Origin: JAIPGX01 sp041650475
GTDB lineage: Bacteria > Babelota > Babeliae > Babelales > UASB340
DNA: 64,000 bases
Assembly (NCBI GenBank): GCA_041650475.1
Contig: JBAZLD010000004.1
Coordinates: 48,294-112,293, forward strand
Reading direction: 5' to 3'
This document shows positions 9,090-17,696 of this stretch, piece after piece; the stretch's first letter is position 1; each line of letters starts with the position of its first letter. The notes beneath the pieces were generated by a model that did no database searches, had not been told where the DNA came from, and was given only the letters and a program-made list of their open reading frames with translations. The position numbers were made by a program, and so were the translations under genes.

Positions 9090-9518
9090 TTAATAATTAT
9101 CATCACTTTCTTCTACACGTTCTTCTGTTGTACTTTCGCCCATGTGTTCTCTTTGTTTTAATTCTTCTGGTGTTAGTTCTCTTACTTTACCTAGAATGTT
9201 TTGGGGTGGTATTATTTTATTCGATCCTGTTGAATCAGAAACTACCGGTCGTCCAAAAGTATCAAAATATAGAATTTTAACTTTTTCTATTTTATTTTTG
9301 CTTTGGCTATAATAGTAAATATAATCGTCAATTCGTATTGTTTTAAATTGCTCTATTGGTGTAAAAAATAAGTTTTCACTCTCTGCTTTTATTTTTGCAT
9401 TTTCAATTTGTAATGCACGAAATTCTTCTGGTTTTAGCTGCATGCAAAAAATATTATTTGCAAATAATAATAGAAATGAAAAAATTAATGTTTTGTTAAA
9501 AAAATTATAAAAATTCAT
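9090..9518 (-). CDS. Small secreted protein of unknown function
   Basis: 142 aa with a signal peptide (residues 10-25, TLIFSFLLLFANNIFC; cleavage likely near CMQ). The mature part is acidic and ends in a Glu/Asp-rich tail. A central stretch (IDDYIYYYSQ to DTFGRPVV, about 63-90) looks like a small beta domain. RBS is a GGGG tract. It is 60 nt upstream of the LRR pair on the same strand, so the three may be co-transcribed. No family recognised. Confidence 0.7.
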   Translation of the reverse strand: MNFYNFFNKTLIFSFLLLFANNIFCMQLKPEEFRALQIENAKIKAESENLFFTPIEQFKTIRIDDYIYYYSQSKNKIEKVKILYFDTFGRPVVSDSTGSNKIIPPQNILGKVRELTPEELKQREHMGESTTEERVEESDDNY

Positions 9519-9737
9519 ACAAAATACCCCTATATTTTAAAAATTATAAATTAAATTTTCTTACGCTAAGACTTTATCTAATAATTATATTACATTAAAT
9601 AATTACTATTAGTCAATATGTTAAATAACAATAATAATAAAGCTTTTGCTAGTTAAAGCTTTTGGGTTTATTATTTGTAAATAATAACAATCTGGAAAAT
9701 GGCTTTTTTTTATAAAATTTTTAAAGATTGAATATTT

Positions 9738-10898
9738 ATGAATAAGTCCAAATCTTATTTATTTCAAAAAAAACTTTTTTTATTAATATTTTTTTCCAAT
9801 CTAATTTTTATTTCTAATATTTTTTCGTATTTTGTGAGTTTGGATTTTTTGTTTAACCAATCCCAAGATAAAACTATTTTTTTATTTGGCGATTTCCATG
9901 ATTTGGACATAAATGTGGAGCGGGAAAATACTAACTTAAATTTTTTAAAAGAACTTATCCACAAAAAAATAAGTCAAAATACCAATTATAACTTTTATAT
10001 GTTATTTGAAGGGCCTTCTGAAATAAAATCAGATTTTTTTTCGGAATTAACTGTGAATAATAATTCTAGACTTTTAAATAAAATACCAAATTTAATTGCC
10101 GAATTAAATAAGAATTCAGAATTAATTAAACTTGAAAATATAAACTTTCGTAAAATATCATTTTTAGCATATTCCTTATTTTTAGCTTATACTACTCCTC
10201 AAATTTACGCATATAATCCAGAATTTATAAGACATAATCATCAGGCTTATAATTTGTGCGAGTTGAAATTTAAAGAGCTTTTTGATGAATTTAGAGAAAA
10301 TTTTGGTATTATTCATGAAAAAATGAGCTTTTTAAATAACTCATATTTAGAAAATTTATTTACACAAATAAATAGTAACTTTCAAGATCTAATCAATTAT
10401 TTAAATTCACAAAATATTATTGAACAAAACTTTTTACTAAAAATAGCTGTAAATATGTATTTAGATAATATTGAAAAATTTGTTACTGAAAATATTTGTG
10501 ATCAAGATGTCTTATTAGAAGTACAAGAACAAATAAGATTGTTAAAAATAGATTTTAACGATTTTATTGCAAATTATTTATCTAAAAGCAGTGATTGGTC
10601 TAGTTTAAAAAATAGAATAGAAGCTTTATCAAATTGTTATTTTGGAGAAGTACAACGTTTGGCCGAGCGAAATAAGCAAGATTTTATAGATTTATTAGCT
10701 TCTTTTAACGAGAATAGAAATATTATAGAACGCAAAATAGCTGCATGCTTTAACCCTTTAATTGATTTGAATATTTTGCAGAATATTTTAAATGCAAAAA
10801 ATAATAGCGAAATATTTGTTGTTGCTGGAGCTTCGCATACAAAAGCAGTAAAAGAATTTTTATTAAATTTATACCAATTCCGGGAAATAAAATTATAA
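9738..10898 (+). CDS. Secreted protein with Tiki/TraB/ChaN-like motifs
   Basis: 386 aa. The N-terminus (12-33) is a signal peptide or anchor. Just after it comes FLFGDFHDLD (GxxH at 51-54), then MLFEGPS (E91), and at the far C-terminus VVAGASHTKAV (G364-H367). The order GxxH, Glu, C-terminal G-x-x-H matches the general pattern of the Tiki/TraB/EreA/ChaN superfamily, some of which are metal-dependent proteases or haem-binding proteins. The middle 270 residues are helical and not recognisable. The superfamily link is inference from motifs. A perfect terminator follows. Confidence 0.65.
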   Translation: MNKSKSYLFQKKLFLLIFFSNLIFISNIFSYFVSLDFLFNQSQDKTIFLFGDFHDLDINVERENTNLNFLKELIHKKISQNTNYNFYMLFEGPSEIKSDFFSELTVNNNSRLLNKIPNLIAELNKNSELIKLENINFRKISFLAYSLFLAYTTPQIYAYNPEFIRHNHQAYNLCELKFKELFDEFRENFGIIHEKMSFLNNSYLENLFTQINSNFQDLINYLNSQNIIEQNFLLKIAVNMYLDNIEKFVTENICDQDVLLEVQEQIRLLKIDFNDFIANYLSKSSDWSSLKNRIEALSNCYFGEVQRLAERNKQDFIDLLASFNENRNIIERKIAACFNPLIDLNILQNILNAKNNSEIFVVAGASHTKAVKEFLLNLYQFREIKL

Positions 10899-10940
10899 AA
10901 GAGCTTAATTTTCTGAATAATTTATAGAATCTTTTTTTCA

Positions 10941-10978
10941 ATTTAAGAAAGGCGCATTTTAATGCGCCTTTCTTAAAT
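10941..10978. terminator. Bidirectional intrinsic terminator
   Basis: ATTTAAGAAAGGCGCATT (10941-10958) pairs perfectly with 10961-10978 around TT, followed by a T tract on + and flanked by A/T on -. It separates convergent genes. Confidence 0.9.
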
Positions 10979-10999
10979 ATTTTTTTAAAAAACTAAAAT

Positions 11000-11683
11000 T
11001 TATTTAATTTTAGTTTTTTTAGCAGATTTAGGTAAAACTCCTGCTTCAGGTAATTTTTTTTGTTTACGGATTTCTTGTTGCTCTTTCATCAATTTTGACA
11101 TATCTTTTTGTAATTTATCTACTTTTTCATCAAGCTCTGTTGGTAATTTAGATTGTTTCTCTTGTAAATCTTTAATTTGTTTATCAAATTCTTTTGCATC
11201 CTCATTGTCTTTATATTTAATTTCCATATCTCTTGCTATTTTTTTATAGTTATCTTCTTTTTCTTTAATTTTATTCTTTATATCCTGAATCTTATCTTTG
11301 ACCTTTTTTAATGCAGCTTTGTCTTCTTCTGTTTTTGCTGTTTCGCCAATTTTTCTTTTTATTTTTGATTTTTCACTTTGTGCTATAACTAATTGTTTGT
11401 TTAACTCTCCTAAATCTTTATCTCTAGCAATTCTTTTTTCTTTAAGCTCAAATTCCATATATTCATTTAATGCTTTTGAAGCTTTCTTTTTTATTTCTTT
11501 TATTTGAACATTTATTTTACTTCTTTCTTGTTTGTACTCTTTTCTTGCTTTATAAATCTGCTCTCTTATGTCATTTATCTGCTTTGCATAATCAGGAACA
11601 AGTTTTTCTGAGTCTTTTGACTGCGCAAGAGATGGTGCTAAAAATAATATTAAAAGTGATAGCGATAAATAGAATTTATTCAT
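11000..11683 (-). CDS. Secreted coiled-coil protein
   Basis: 227 aa. Clear signal peptide (FYLSLSLLILFLAPSLAQS; cleavage near AQS, residue 21-22). The remaining 200 residues are almost entirely charged heptad-like helix (Lys/Glu/Gln-rich), with no globular domain. The C-terminus is basic (KKTKIK). Periplasmic coiled-coil proteins of this kind can be structural or OmpH/Skp-like, but I see no Skp signature. RBS AAAGGATG. Function unknown. Confidence 0.75.
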   Translation of the reverse strand: MNKFYLSLSLLILFLAPSLAQSKDSEKLVPDYAKQINDIREQIYKARKEYKQERSKINVQIKEIKKKASKALNEYMEFELKEKRIARDKDLGELNKQLVIAQSEKSKIKRKIGETAKTEEDKAALKKVKDKIQDIKNKIKEKEDNYKKIARDMEIKYKDNEDAKEFDKQIKDLQEKQSKLPTELDEKVDKLQKDMSKLMKEQQEIRKQKKLPEAGVLPKSAKKTKIK

Positions 11684-11777
11684 AATTCATCCTTTCAATT
11701 ATACAATTAATTACTACGCAACTTAAATAAAGTATAACTATAGCAAAAATAAATTTGCAATAAGCAGGTATTTTATT

Positions 11778-13148
11778 TTAAAAAATTTGTTTAAAGCATG
11801 AATAAAATAATAAAGAAATTATTATAAATATAACTAAATATTTAGAATTTATTTTAAAATTAGGCTTTATTTTCCATAAAATATAGGCATTTATAGATAT
11901 TATTAAAAGACTCAATATTCTTACAATAAAAATTCCAATTAAAGTTGTTACTGGTGAAGCAAAGTTTTTAGCTAAAATAAATATGTAAAACAATGCAAAT
12001 TCAAAAATTTTGAGCAAGAATAAACGTGCAGTCTTTTCTTCCATAATGTAAAATTGCTCATAAATTATAAAAAAATATTCTAACAAGGCTATTATTGAAA
12101 ATATTGAAGATTGCAAAATTGTGGTAGAAGTAAGAAAAAAAATATTTTTTAGACTTATTAAGTTTTTATAATTTATAAAAACAAAAATTATTATTGGATA
12201 AATAATTAAATTTAAATTTTTACTTAAAACATTAAAAGCTAGCCTTTTTACCTGCATAGAAGAATTTTTTATTCTCGCAAATAATGCATTGCCAGAGAAT
12301 ATAAGCGTAACTTTTGTTATTGATTTTATTGATTCTGCTATATGATTAGCTAAATTAAAGAGCCCTGCTTTTTCTAGACCAAATCCTGATGCAAAAAATG
12401 GTGTTAAAAAATTGCCTGTAAAAAAATTTTTACTAACTTGAATTGAATAATTAAAAAAACGTGTTTTTATAATTCTTTTAAGTAAATTAGCGGGATAATC
12501 AAGTTTTTTACTATTTAATTTTTTATAAAAATTAAAAATATAAAAACTAAAAATTGATACTCCCAAAAAAGTATCAATAAAATATGGTATAAAAATTAAA
12601 TTTTGGCTCATTTGAAAATTAAAAAAAATATAACAAAGCCAAACAGTAGAAAAATAAAAAATTACTAAAATAGATTCTGTAATTACAATTTTTTTACTAA
12701 AAAAAAGTGTATGCAAAAAACGTCTGAAAAATATTCTTATCCCCTCAAATGGAATAATCAAAAATATTAAAAATGTAATAGGATTGTTTTTTTCATATAA
12801 AAAACTTTTTGAATAAAAATAAGTAGCTATGGCGCTAGCAATTAGAAAAATTAAAACCTGAGGTATTAAATAAAACAATATAAAAGTTTTTTTGAAATTT
12901 TCTTTACTTTTTATAAAAATACTTAAAAAAGGGGTTATACTATTGCTTATACCAAATTCTGCTAAATATACTGTTAGATAAATAATAGAAAATATACTAC
13001 CCTGCAAGCCATATGCTGTCGGGAACATAATTTTTAATAAAAAAATTTGATGTAATATTTTTAGACTTTCATAAAATCCACTCCCAAAAAGATTCCATCT
13101 AAAACTAGATTTAAAATTTATTTTTAAATTTTTTTTATATTGATACAT
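11778..13148 (-). CDS. Polytopic membrane protein, probable polysaccharide (Wzx/MOP-type) flippase
   Basis: 456 aa with about 12 predicted hydrophobic segments distributed over the whole length and no large soluble domain. The N-terminal region (SFRWNLFGSGFYESL, FPTAYGLQGSIFSIIYL) and a mid-protein AGLFNLANHIAESI resemble the first and central helices of polysaccharide-biosynthesis exporters of the MOP superfamily, which flip lipid-linked oligosaccharides. No glycosyltransferase lies next to it. Other polytopic transporters cannot be excluded. Confidence 0.55.
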   Translation of the reverse strand: MYQYKKNLKINFKSSFRWNLFGSGFYESLKILHQIFLLKIMFPTAYGLQGSIFSIIYLTVYLAEFGISNSITPFLSIFIKSKENFKKTFILFYLIPQVLIFLIASAIATYFYSKSFLYEKNNPITFLIFLIIPFEGIRIFFRRFLHTLFFSKKIVITESILVIFYFSTVWLCYIFFNFQMSQNLIFIPYFIDTFLGVSIFSFYIFNFYKKLNSKKLDYPANLLKRIIKTRFFNYSIQVSKNFFTGNFLTPFFASGFGLEKAGLFNLANHIAESIKSITKVTLIFSGNALFARIKNSSMQVKRLAFNVLSKNLNLIIYPIIIFVFINYKNLISLKNIFFLTSTTILQSSIFSIIALLEYFFIIYEQFYIMEEKTARLFLLKIFEFALFYIFILAKNFASPVTTLIGIFIVRILSLLIISINAYILWKIKPNFKINSKYLVIFIIISLLFYSCFKQIF

Positions 13149-13374
13149 ATTTATTTTTGTAATTATTTTTTCAAGATTTTTAAAAATATTTCACAGTGTC
13201 ATAATATTGTTTGATGTAAAATCGTTGCTTAAAATTGATTTTAGTTTAAATATTGTTTTTTGTGCTTCTGGCAGCTGTTTTTGGTGAATAAGATTTTTTT
13301 TTATTAAACTCTTTTATTTTGGTACTCATTTTTTGTATCATTAAATTATAAAAGGGGATTGTTGAGGGGGGAAC

Positions 13375-13414
13375 AAAATTAAAGACTCGTTAAAATTTGC
13401 GAGTCTTTAATTTT
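13375..13414 (-). terminator. Intrinsic terminator
   Basis: AAAATTAAAGACTCG (13375-13389) pairs with 13400-13414; it lies 4 nt past the stop of the gene at 13419-13784 and has T/A tracts on both sides. Confidence 0.8.
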
Positions 13415-13418
13415 TTGT

Positions 13419-13784
13419 TTATACATTTAAAACTTGGTTTTTATATATATTTATTGTGTCTTGTAAACCCAAAATGTCTGCTTTTACCAAACTCTCTACA
13501 TTTTTTTGTTTAGCATCTTTTTTTATTTCTTCCAATTTATATACGATCTCTTGTAAGAGTTGATTATTACATTCTTTAATATTACTTAGAATAAATTTTA
13601 ATAAATCTATTTCCGTATTTAATTTATCCAGGTTACTTAATATTATTTTACTACTATTAGTATCAATTTTTTTTACTTGAGTTTCGTTTTGTTTGGCTAA
13701 AATTTTAAAAGTTAAAATTAAAGTTACTAATAAAAAAATTTTAAAAAACACTTCTTTGATTGGAAAATCTTTTAAAAATATCAT
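13419..13784 (-). CDS. Small secreted or membrane-anchored helical protein
   Basis: 121 aa. One hydrophobic segment (residues 12-29, VFFKIFLLVTLILTFKIL) serves as signal peptide or anchor. The rest is a charged helical region with heptad-like leucine/isoleucine spacing, probably a short coiled coil. AAAGG lies upstream of the ATG and a strong terminator follows. No known family. Confidence 0.6.
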   Translation of the reverse strand: MIFLKDFPIKEVFFKIFLLVTLILTFKILAKQNETQVKKIDTNSSKIILSNLDKLNTEIDLLKFILSNIKECNNQLLQEIVYKLEEIKKDAKQKNVESLVKADILGLQDTINIYKNQVLNV

Positions 13785-13896
13785 AGTACAACCTTTTTAT
13801 TAATTATGTATATCAGTATCAAATTATATTTGGTTCAGCCGGAAAGTACAATAATTGTTGAAAAAATATGAAAAAATTGAGTTATTAATCTCTAAC

Positions 13897-13926
13897 TTGA
13901 GTAAAACTTAGTTTTTTTGTTAAAAT
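13897..13926 (+). promoter_or_regulatory. Possible carD promoter
   Basis: TTGAGT (13897-13902), 18-nt spacer, TAAAAT (13921-13926), giving a transcript that would carry the inverted repeat at 13943-13971 in its leader. Confidence 0.4.
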
Positions 13927-13942
13927 AAAAACCTATGGGTTT

Positions 13943-13971
13943 CATTTTAAAATCTTAAGAATTTTAAAATG
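13943..13971. repeat. 29-nt inverted repeat in the carD leader
   Basis: CATTTTAAAAT (13943-13953) and ATTTTAAAATG (13961-13971) are exact complements around CTTAAGA, flanked by GGGTTT direct repeats at 13937 and 13971. It may be an operator or an RNA hairpin in the leader; too AT-rich and lacking a T tract to be a terminator. Confidence 0.5.
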
Positions 13972-14050
13972 GGTTTGGAAAATAAAATTTAGGGTTTTTC
14001 GCTCTGAAGGTTTCAGGATGGAGGTGATAAAAACACAAAGGGAATATTAT

Positions 14051-14596
14051 ATGTTCAAACTTGGTGACAAAATATTTTATCCTGGCCATGGAGTAGCATT
14101 AATAGAAGAAGCAACATTGAAAGCGGTGTCAAATGCTCAGATAACTTTTTTTAAGTTGAAATTTTTGTATAAAGATATGACCATTTGGGTTCCAGTTAGC
14201 AATGTACAAAATTTGGGGATAAGATTTCTTAGTAGCAAAGATGATATTAATAATCATATAAAGGAGCTTTATAATTCAACCAATAAGATTTTGCGTTTTG
14301 TTGATTTTACACCGAGCGGTTGGAATAAGCGTCATAAAGAATATCAATTAAAAATACAAAAAGGTAAATTTACAGATCTTGTTTATATTTACAAAGATTT
14401 AATGCTTATAGCACAGCAAAAAGATCTGTCTTTTGGAGAAAAGGGTGTTTTACAAACAGTTGAAGAGCTTTTATATCAAGAAATTCAATCGGTTACAGGA
14501 AAAGAAAAAGATTTTATTTTAAGTGAGCTACATGCTCCATTTAAACAATTTTTTATTCAAGATGCCCCTATACAAAATGTAGGTATAATTTCGTGA
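14051..14596 (+). CDS. carD: CarD/CdnL-family transcription regulator
   Basis: CarD proteins bind the RNA polymerase beta subunit and stabilise open complexes at promoters. The N-terminal RNAP-interaction domain is clear: FKLGDKIFYPGHGVALIEE, then FFKLKFLYKDMTIWVPV. The C-terminal helical DNA-binding part includes WNKRHKEYQLKIQKGKFTDLVYIYKDL (about 99-125). The frame opens at an upstream ATG (14018), but AAAGGGA lies 7 nt before the ATG at 14051, whose product starts like other family members, so I use it (181 aa). Its last codons overlap the GTG of miaA (GTGA), so the two are coupled. Confidence 0.9.
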   Translation: MFKLGDKIFYPGHGVALIEEATLKAVSNAQITFFKLKFLYKDMTIWVPVSNVQNLGIRFLSSKDDINNHIKELYNSTNKILRFVDFTPSGWNKRHKEYQLKIQKGKFTDLVYIYKDLMLIAQQKDLSFGEKGVLQTVEELLYQEIQSVTGKEKDFILSELHAPFKQFFIQDAPIQNVGIIS

Positions 14597-15567
14597 TTGT
14601 TAAGGGCAAACCTTTTTTGTTAGTAATTACAGGTCCAACTGCTTGTGGTAAAACGGCTTTTTCAAATTTAATTACTAAAGAAATTTCTGCTCAGATAATA
14701 AATGCTGATGTAGGACAATTTTATACAAAATTATCTATTGGAACAGCAAAGCCAAATTTAGAAAAACAAGAAATTAAGCACCATTTATTTGATGTTCTTG
14801 ATGAGCCTAAAGATTTAAGCGTTTTTGAATATAGCAAGATGGCTTTTCAAAAAATAAACGATATTTTTTCTCAAAATCAGATACCCATATTAGTTGGTGG
14901 ATCTTTGTTTTATATAAAATCTTTATTTTTTATACCAAAAGAATTAGAACAAAAAGATTTTTTTTATAAAATTAATTTACAAGAATATAAAACAGAAGAT
15001 TTGTGGAACCTTCTTAATAAAATTGATCCGCAAAGAGCTCAAAAAATACATAAAAATGATATTTATAGAATTAAAAGAGCTTTGGATATATGGCAAAAAA
15101 CCGGTATAGCACCCTCACAACAAAAACCTGTATTTGATCTTAAATTTAACACAATCTTTGTTTTTATTGATTTAGATAAAAAAATATTAGATGAAAAAAT
15201 TAATCACAGAACAATTCAGATGTTAAAAAAAGATGGTTGGATAGAAGAAGCTGAAAGCTTGATGAATACAGATTGGCAAGATTTTGTAATTAAAAAAAAT
15301 TTAATAGGTTATAAAGAAATATTTGAATGGATAAAACAGGGGAAAAAAGAAAAAGAATTTGATAAACTAGTACAAACTATACAGTGCAAAACTCGTCAGT
15401 ATGCTAAAAAACAAATAAAATTTTGGAAAAGTTTTAAAAAAGAGTTAGAGCAAAATAAAGAAAATACAGAATTTATATATTCTATTATCTCTGTTAATAA
15501 TATAGAAAAAAGTGCTTATTTAATGGTAAAAGAAGCACTTCAACAATTTATTGATATCTTAAAATAG
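14593..15567 (+). CDS. miaA: tRNA dimethylallyltransferase MiaA
   Basis: Adds a dimethylallyl group to N6 of A37 in tRNAs reading UNN codons. The P-loop GPTACGKT is at residues 14-21. Further family motifs are NADVGQFY, HHLFDVLDEP, VGGSLFYIKSL, YRIKRALDIW, IGYKEI and the C-terminal KTRQYAKKQIKFWK. The GTG start overlaps the carD stop (GTGA). Length 324 aa is normal. Confidence 0.97.
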   Translation: MIVKGKPFLLVITGPTACGKTAFSNLITKEISAQIINADVGQFYTKLSIGTAKPNLEKQEIKHHLFDVLDEPKDLSVFEYSKMAFQKINDIFSQNQIPILVGGSLFYIKSLFFIPKELEQKDFFYKINLQEYKTEDLWNLLNKIDPQRAQKIHKNDIYRIKRALDIWQKTGIAPSQQKPVFDLKFNTIFVFIDLDKKILDEKINHRTIQMLKKDGWIEEAESLMNTDWQDFVIKKNLIGYKEIFEWIKQGKKEKEFDKLVQTIQCKTRQYAKKQIKFWKSFKKELEQNKENTEFIYSIISVNNIEKSAYLMVKEALQQFIDILK

Positions 15568-15665
15568 TATACAAATTTTAGTTGCAGATAATCTTTACGT
15601 TGGATACACTTGCTTATTAATAGTAAATATATTTTTTATTAATAATTAAAGAGAAAGGTATTTTG

Positions 15666-17657
15666 ATGATTTATATTTTTAGAAAAGAAATGAAAAAATG
15701 GCACTCAGTTTTGTGGTTGGTTTTAGTAGCTATAGCATTAACTGCTGGTGTTGGAATGTTCACAAGAAGGCCCGGTGCATCTGATGCTATCATAGCAATA
15801 GTTAATGGCCAAAAAATTTCGATGAAAACATATCGTCAGGCTTTAAGTGAAATAAATATGCAAATAGAGATGTATAGGACATATGCAAAAATGTATGGAA
15901 TCCCTGCAGAAATGTTTTTGAATATGGCTGGCCTAAATAATCCTGACAAAGCGGCTTTTGATCAATGTGTAAGAAATTCTTTAATAGATCAAGAAGCAGA
16001 TATATTTAATATTAAGCTTGATTCCGAATATGTTGCTCAAGAAATAGCAAAAGCTTTGCCACCACAAGTTAAGGATGTTCAAGGAAATCTTGATCTTCAA
16101 GCTTATAGATTTTATTTGAGCCGTATTGGCACAACTATTACTGATTTTGAACAAAGCATTGAGAAATCTATAGAAAGATCGATATTTGAAAATTTTGTAA
16201 AAGAATCTTCTTATGTTACTTTAAATTCTCTTAAAAATTTATTTATGCAAGAGCAATTGAAAAAGAGTTTTGAAATTTTAGAGCTTGATTTTGATTCTTT
16301 TTTAAAAGAGGTTAAAGACCAAAAAATTGATCCAAGCTCGCTTAAAAAGTTTTTTGCAGATCATAAAGAAGAATATAGAGTTCCTGAAAAACGTAAAATA
16401 TATTATCTAATTATTTCTCCAACAAAATACGCAGAAAAAATAGATGTTGATGAACAAATGATTGAAGACTTTTATGAAAGAAATAAAAGTTCTTTATTTA
16501 GAGTTCCACCAAAGGCAAAAGTTAGACACATTTTGTTAAAATTTAAAGAAAATGCTGCTCCTGAAGAAATAGAAAAGATCCTTGAAAGCGCAAAGGATAT
16601 TCATAATCAGGTTGCAAAGGTTCCTGAAAAATTTATAGACTTTGTAAAAAAATATTCTCAAGATAAAGATGCATCAAAAGGCGGTTTAATAGATTTTTTT
16701 GAAAAAGGTACATATGAACCTGGATTTGAAAAAATGGCACTAAGTTTAAAGGAACCAGGAGAAATTTCAGATTTAGTTAAAACAGTTAATGGTTACGAAA
16801 TAATTCAATTGGTTGAACGTAAATCTGCATATGAAAAACCTATGGAAACCGTAAAAGATGAAATAGTGAAAACTATAAAATCTAAAAAATCTTTAACAAA
16901 TTTAAAGAGCGATTTGGAAAAAGTTTTATATAACACAAAAAAGGATAAAACTGCTATAGAAAATTTTGCAAAAAATAATGATTTAAAATTTGAACAAACT
17001 GCTTTTTTAACAAAAGGGATTGTTTCTGAAAATAAATTGGAAAATATTTTGGCAGAAAAAGTTTTTACAGAAGGTAAAACTTCTAATATTCAGGGTTATT
17101 TTTCATATGAAAAAAATCAAATTTTATACCAACTATCAAAGGTTGAACCTAGTTTTATTCCTGAATTTGAAAAAATTGAAAATCAAGTATTAGCTGATTA
17201 TTATAAAAATAAAGCTAAAAGTAAAATAAAAGCTGAAGCTAAAAAATTGCAATTGGATTTGATACAGAACAAGACATCTATAGAAAGTCTTGCAAAAACT
17301 TTAAACTTTAAATTTATCCAGACCGAAATGTTAAAGAAACATGATAAAGAGGGTATTAAAAAATTAAATTTAGAAGAAAATTTGATTGAAAGAGCTTTTA
17401 TTTTAGATGATCTAAAAGAAGTTTTAAGATTTAAGGGCGATTTAAATATCTATCTTGTAAAATTAAGAAATGTAGAAAAATTTGAATTGAATGATTTTGA
17501 AAATGCAAAAAGTAATTTATTACAAGCAGAAAAAATGCAAATTAAAAATCAGTATTTAGAAAGCTTTATTGCATCTTTAAGGAGAAATGCTAAAATAGAA
17601 AAAGTTCAAAAAATGCTGAATGTGAATAATCGTATAGAAGATATTGAAATAGATTAG
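15666..17657 (+). CDS. PpiD/SurA-like periplasmic peptidyl-prolyl isomerase
   Basis: 663 aa. A single membrane anchor (about residues 14-30, VLWLVLVAIALTAGVGMF) is followed by a SurA-N/PpiD chaperone region (VNGQKISMKTYRQAL). A parvulin domain lies at about 275-380 (KVRHILLKF, then GGLIDFFEKGTYEPGFE, then GYEIIQLVERK), and a long helical C-terminal region completes the PpiD-like plan. It would help fold outer-membrane and secreted proteins at the inner-membrane surface. A TTG codon lies directly upstream; I start at ATG 15666 behind GAAAGG. It precedes recA by 39 nt. Confidence 0.88.
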   Translation: MIYIFRKEMKKWHSVLWLVLVAIALTAGVGMFTRRPGASDAIIAIVNGQKISMKTYRQALSEINMQIEMYRTYAKMYGIPAEMFLNMAGLNNPDKAAFDQCVRNSLIDQEADIFNIKLDSEYVAQEIAKALPPQVKDVQGNLDLQAYRFYLSRIGTTITDFEQSIEKSIERSIFENFVKESSYVTLNSLKNLFMQEQLKKSFEILELDFDSFLKEVKDQKIDPSSLKKFFADHKEEYRVPEKRKIYYLIISPTKYAEKIDVDEQMIEDFYERNKSSLFRVPPKAKVRHILLKFKENAAPEEIEKILESAKDIHNQVAKVPEKFIDFVKKYSQDKDASKGGLIDFFEKGTYEPGFEKMALSLKEPGEISDLVKTVNGYEIIQLVERKSAYEKPMETVKDEIVKTIKSKKSLTNLKSDLEKVLYNTKKDKTAIENFAKNNDLKFEQTAFLTKGIVSENKLENILAEKVFTEGKTSNIQGYFSYEKNQILYQLSKVEPSFIPEFEKIENQVLADYYKNKAKSKIKAEAKKLQLDLIQNKTSIESLAKTLNFKFIQTEMLKKHDKEGIKKLNLEENLIERAFILDDLKEVLRFKGDLNIYLVKLRNVEKFELNDFENAKSNLLQAEKMQIKNQYLESFIASLRRNAKIEKVQKMLNVNNRIEDIEID

Positions 17658-17696
17658 TTGATTAATTGGAATCTGAAATAGAAAGATAAATTTTAT

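Noticed and set aside
9955..9963. Perfect DnaA box TTATCCACA
   Set aside because: Single copy inside a coding sequence with no neighbouring boxes or AT-rich unwinding element specific to it.
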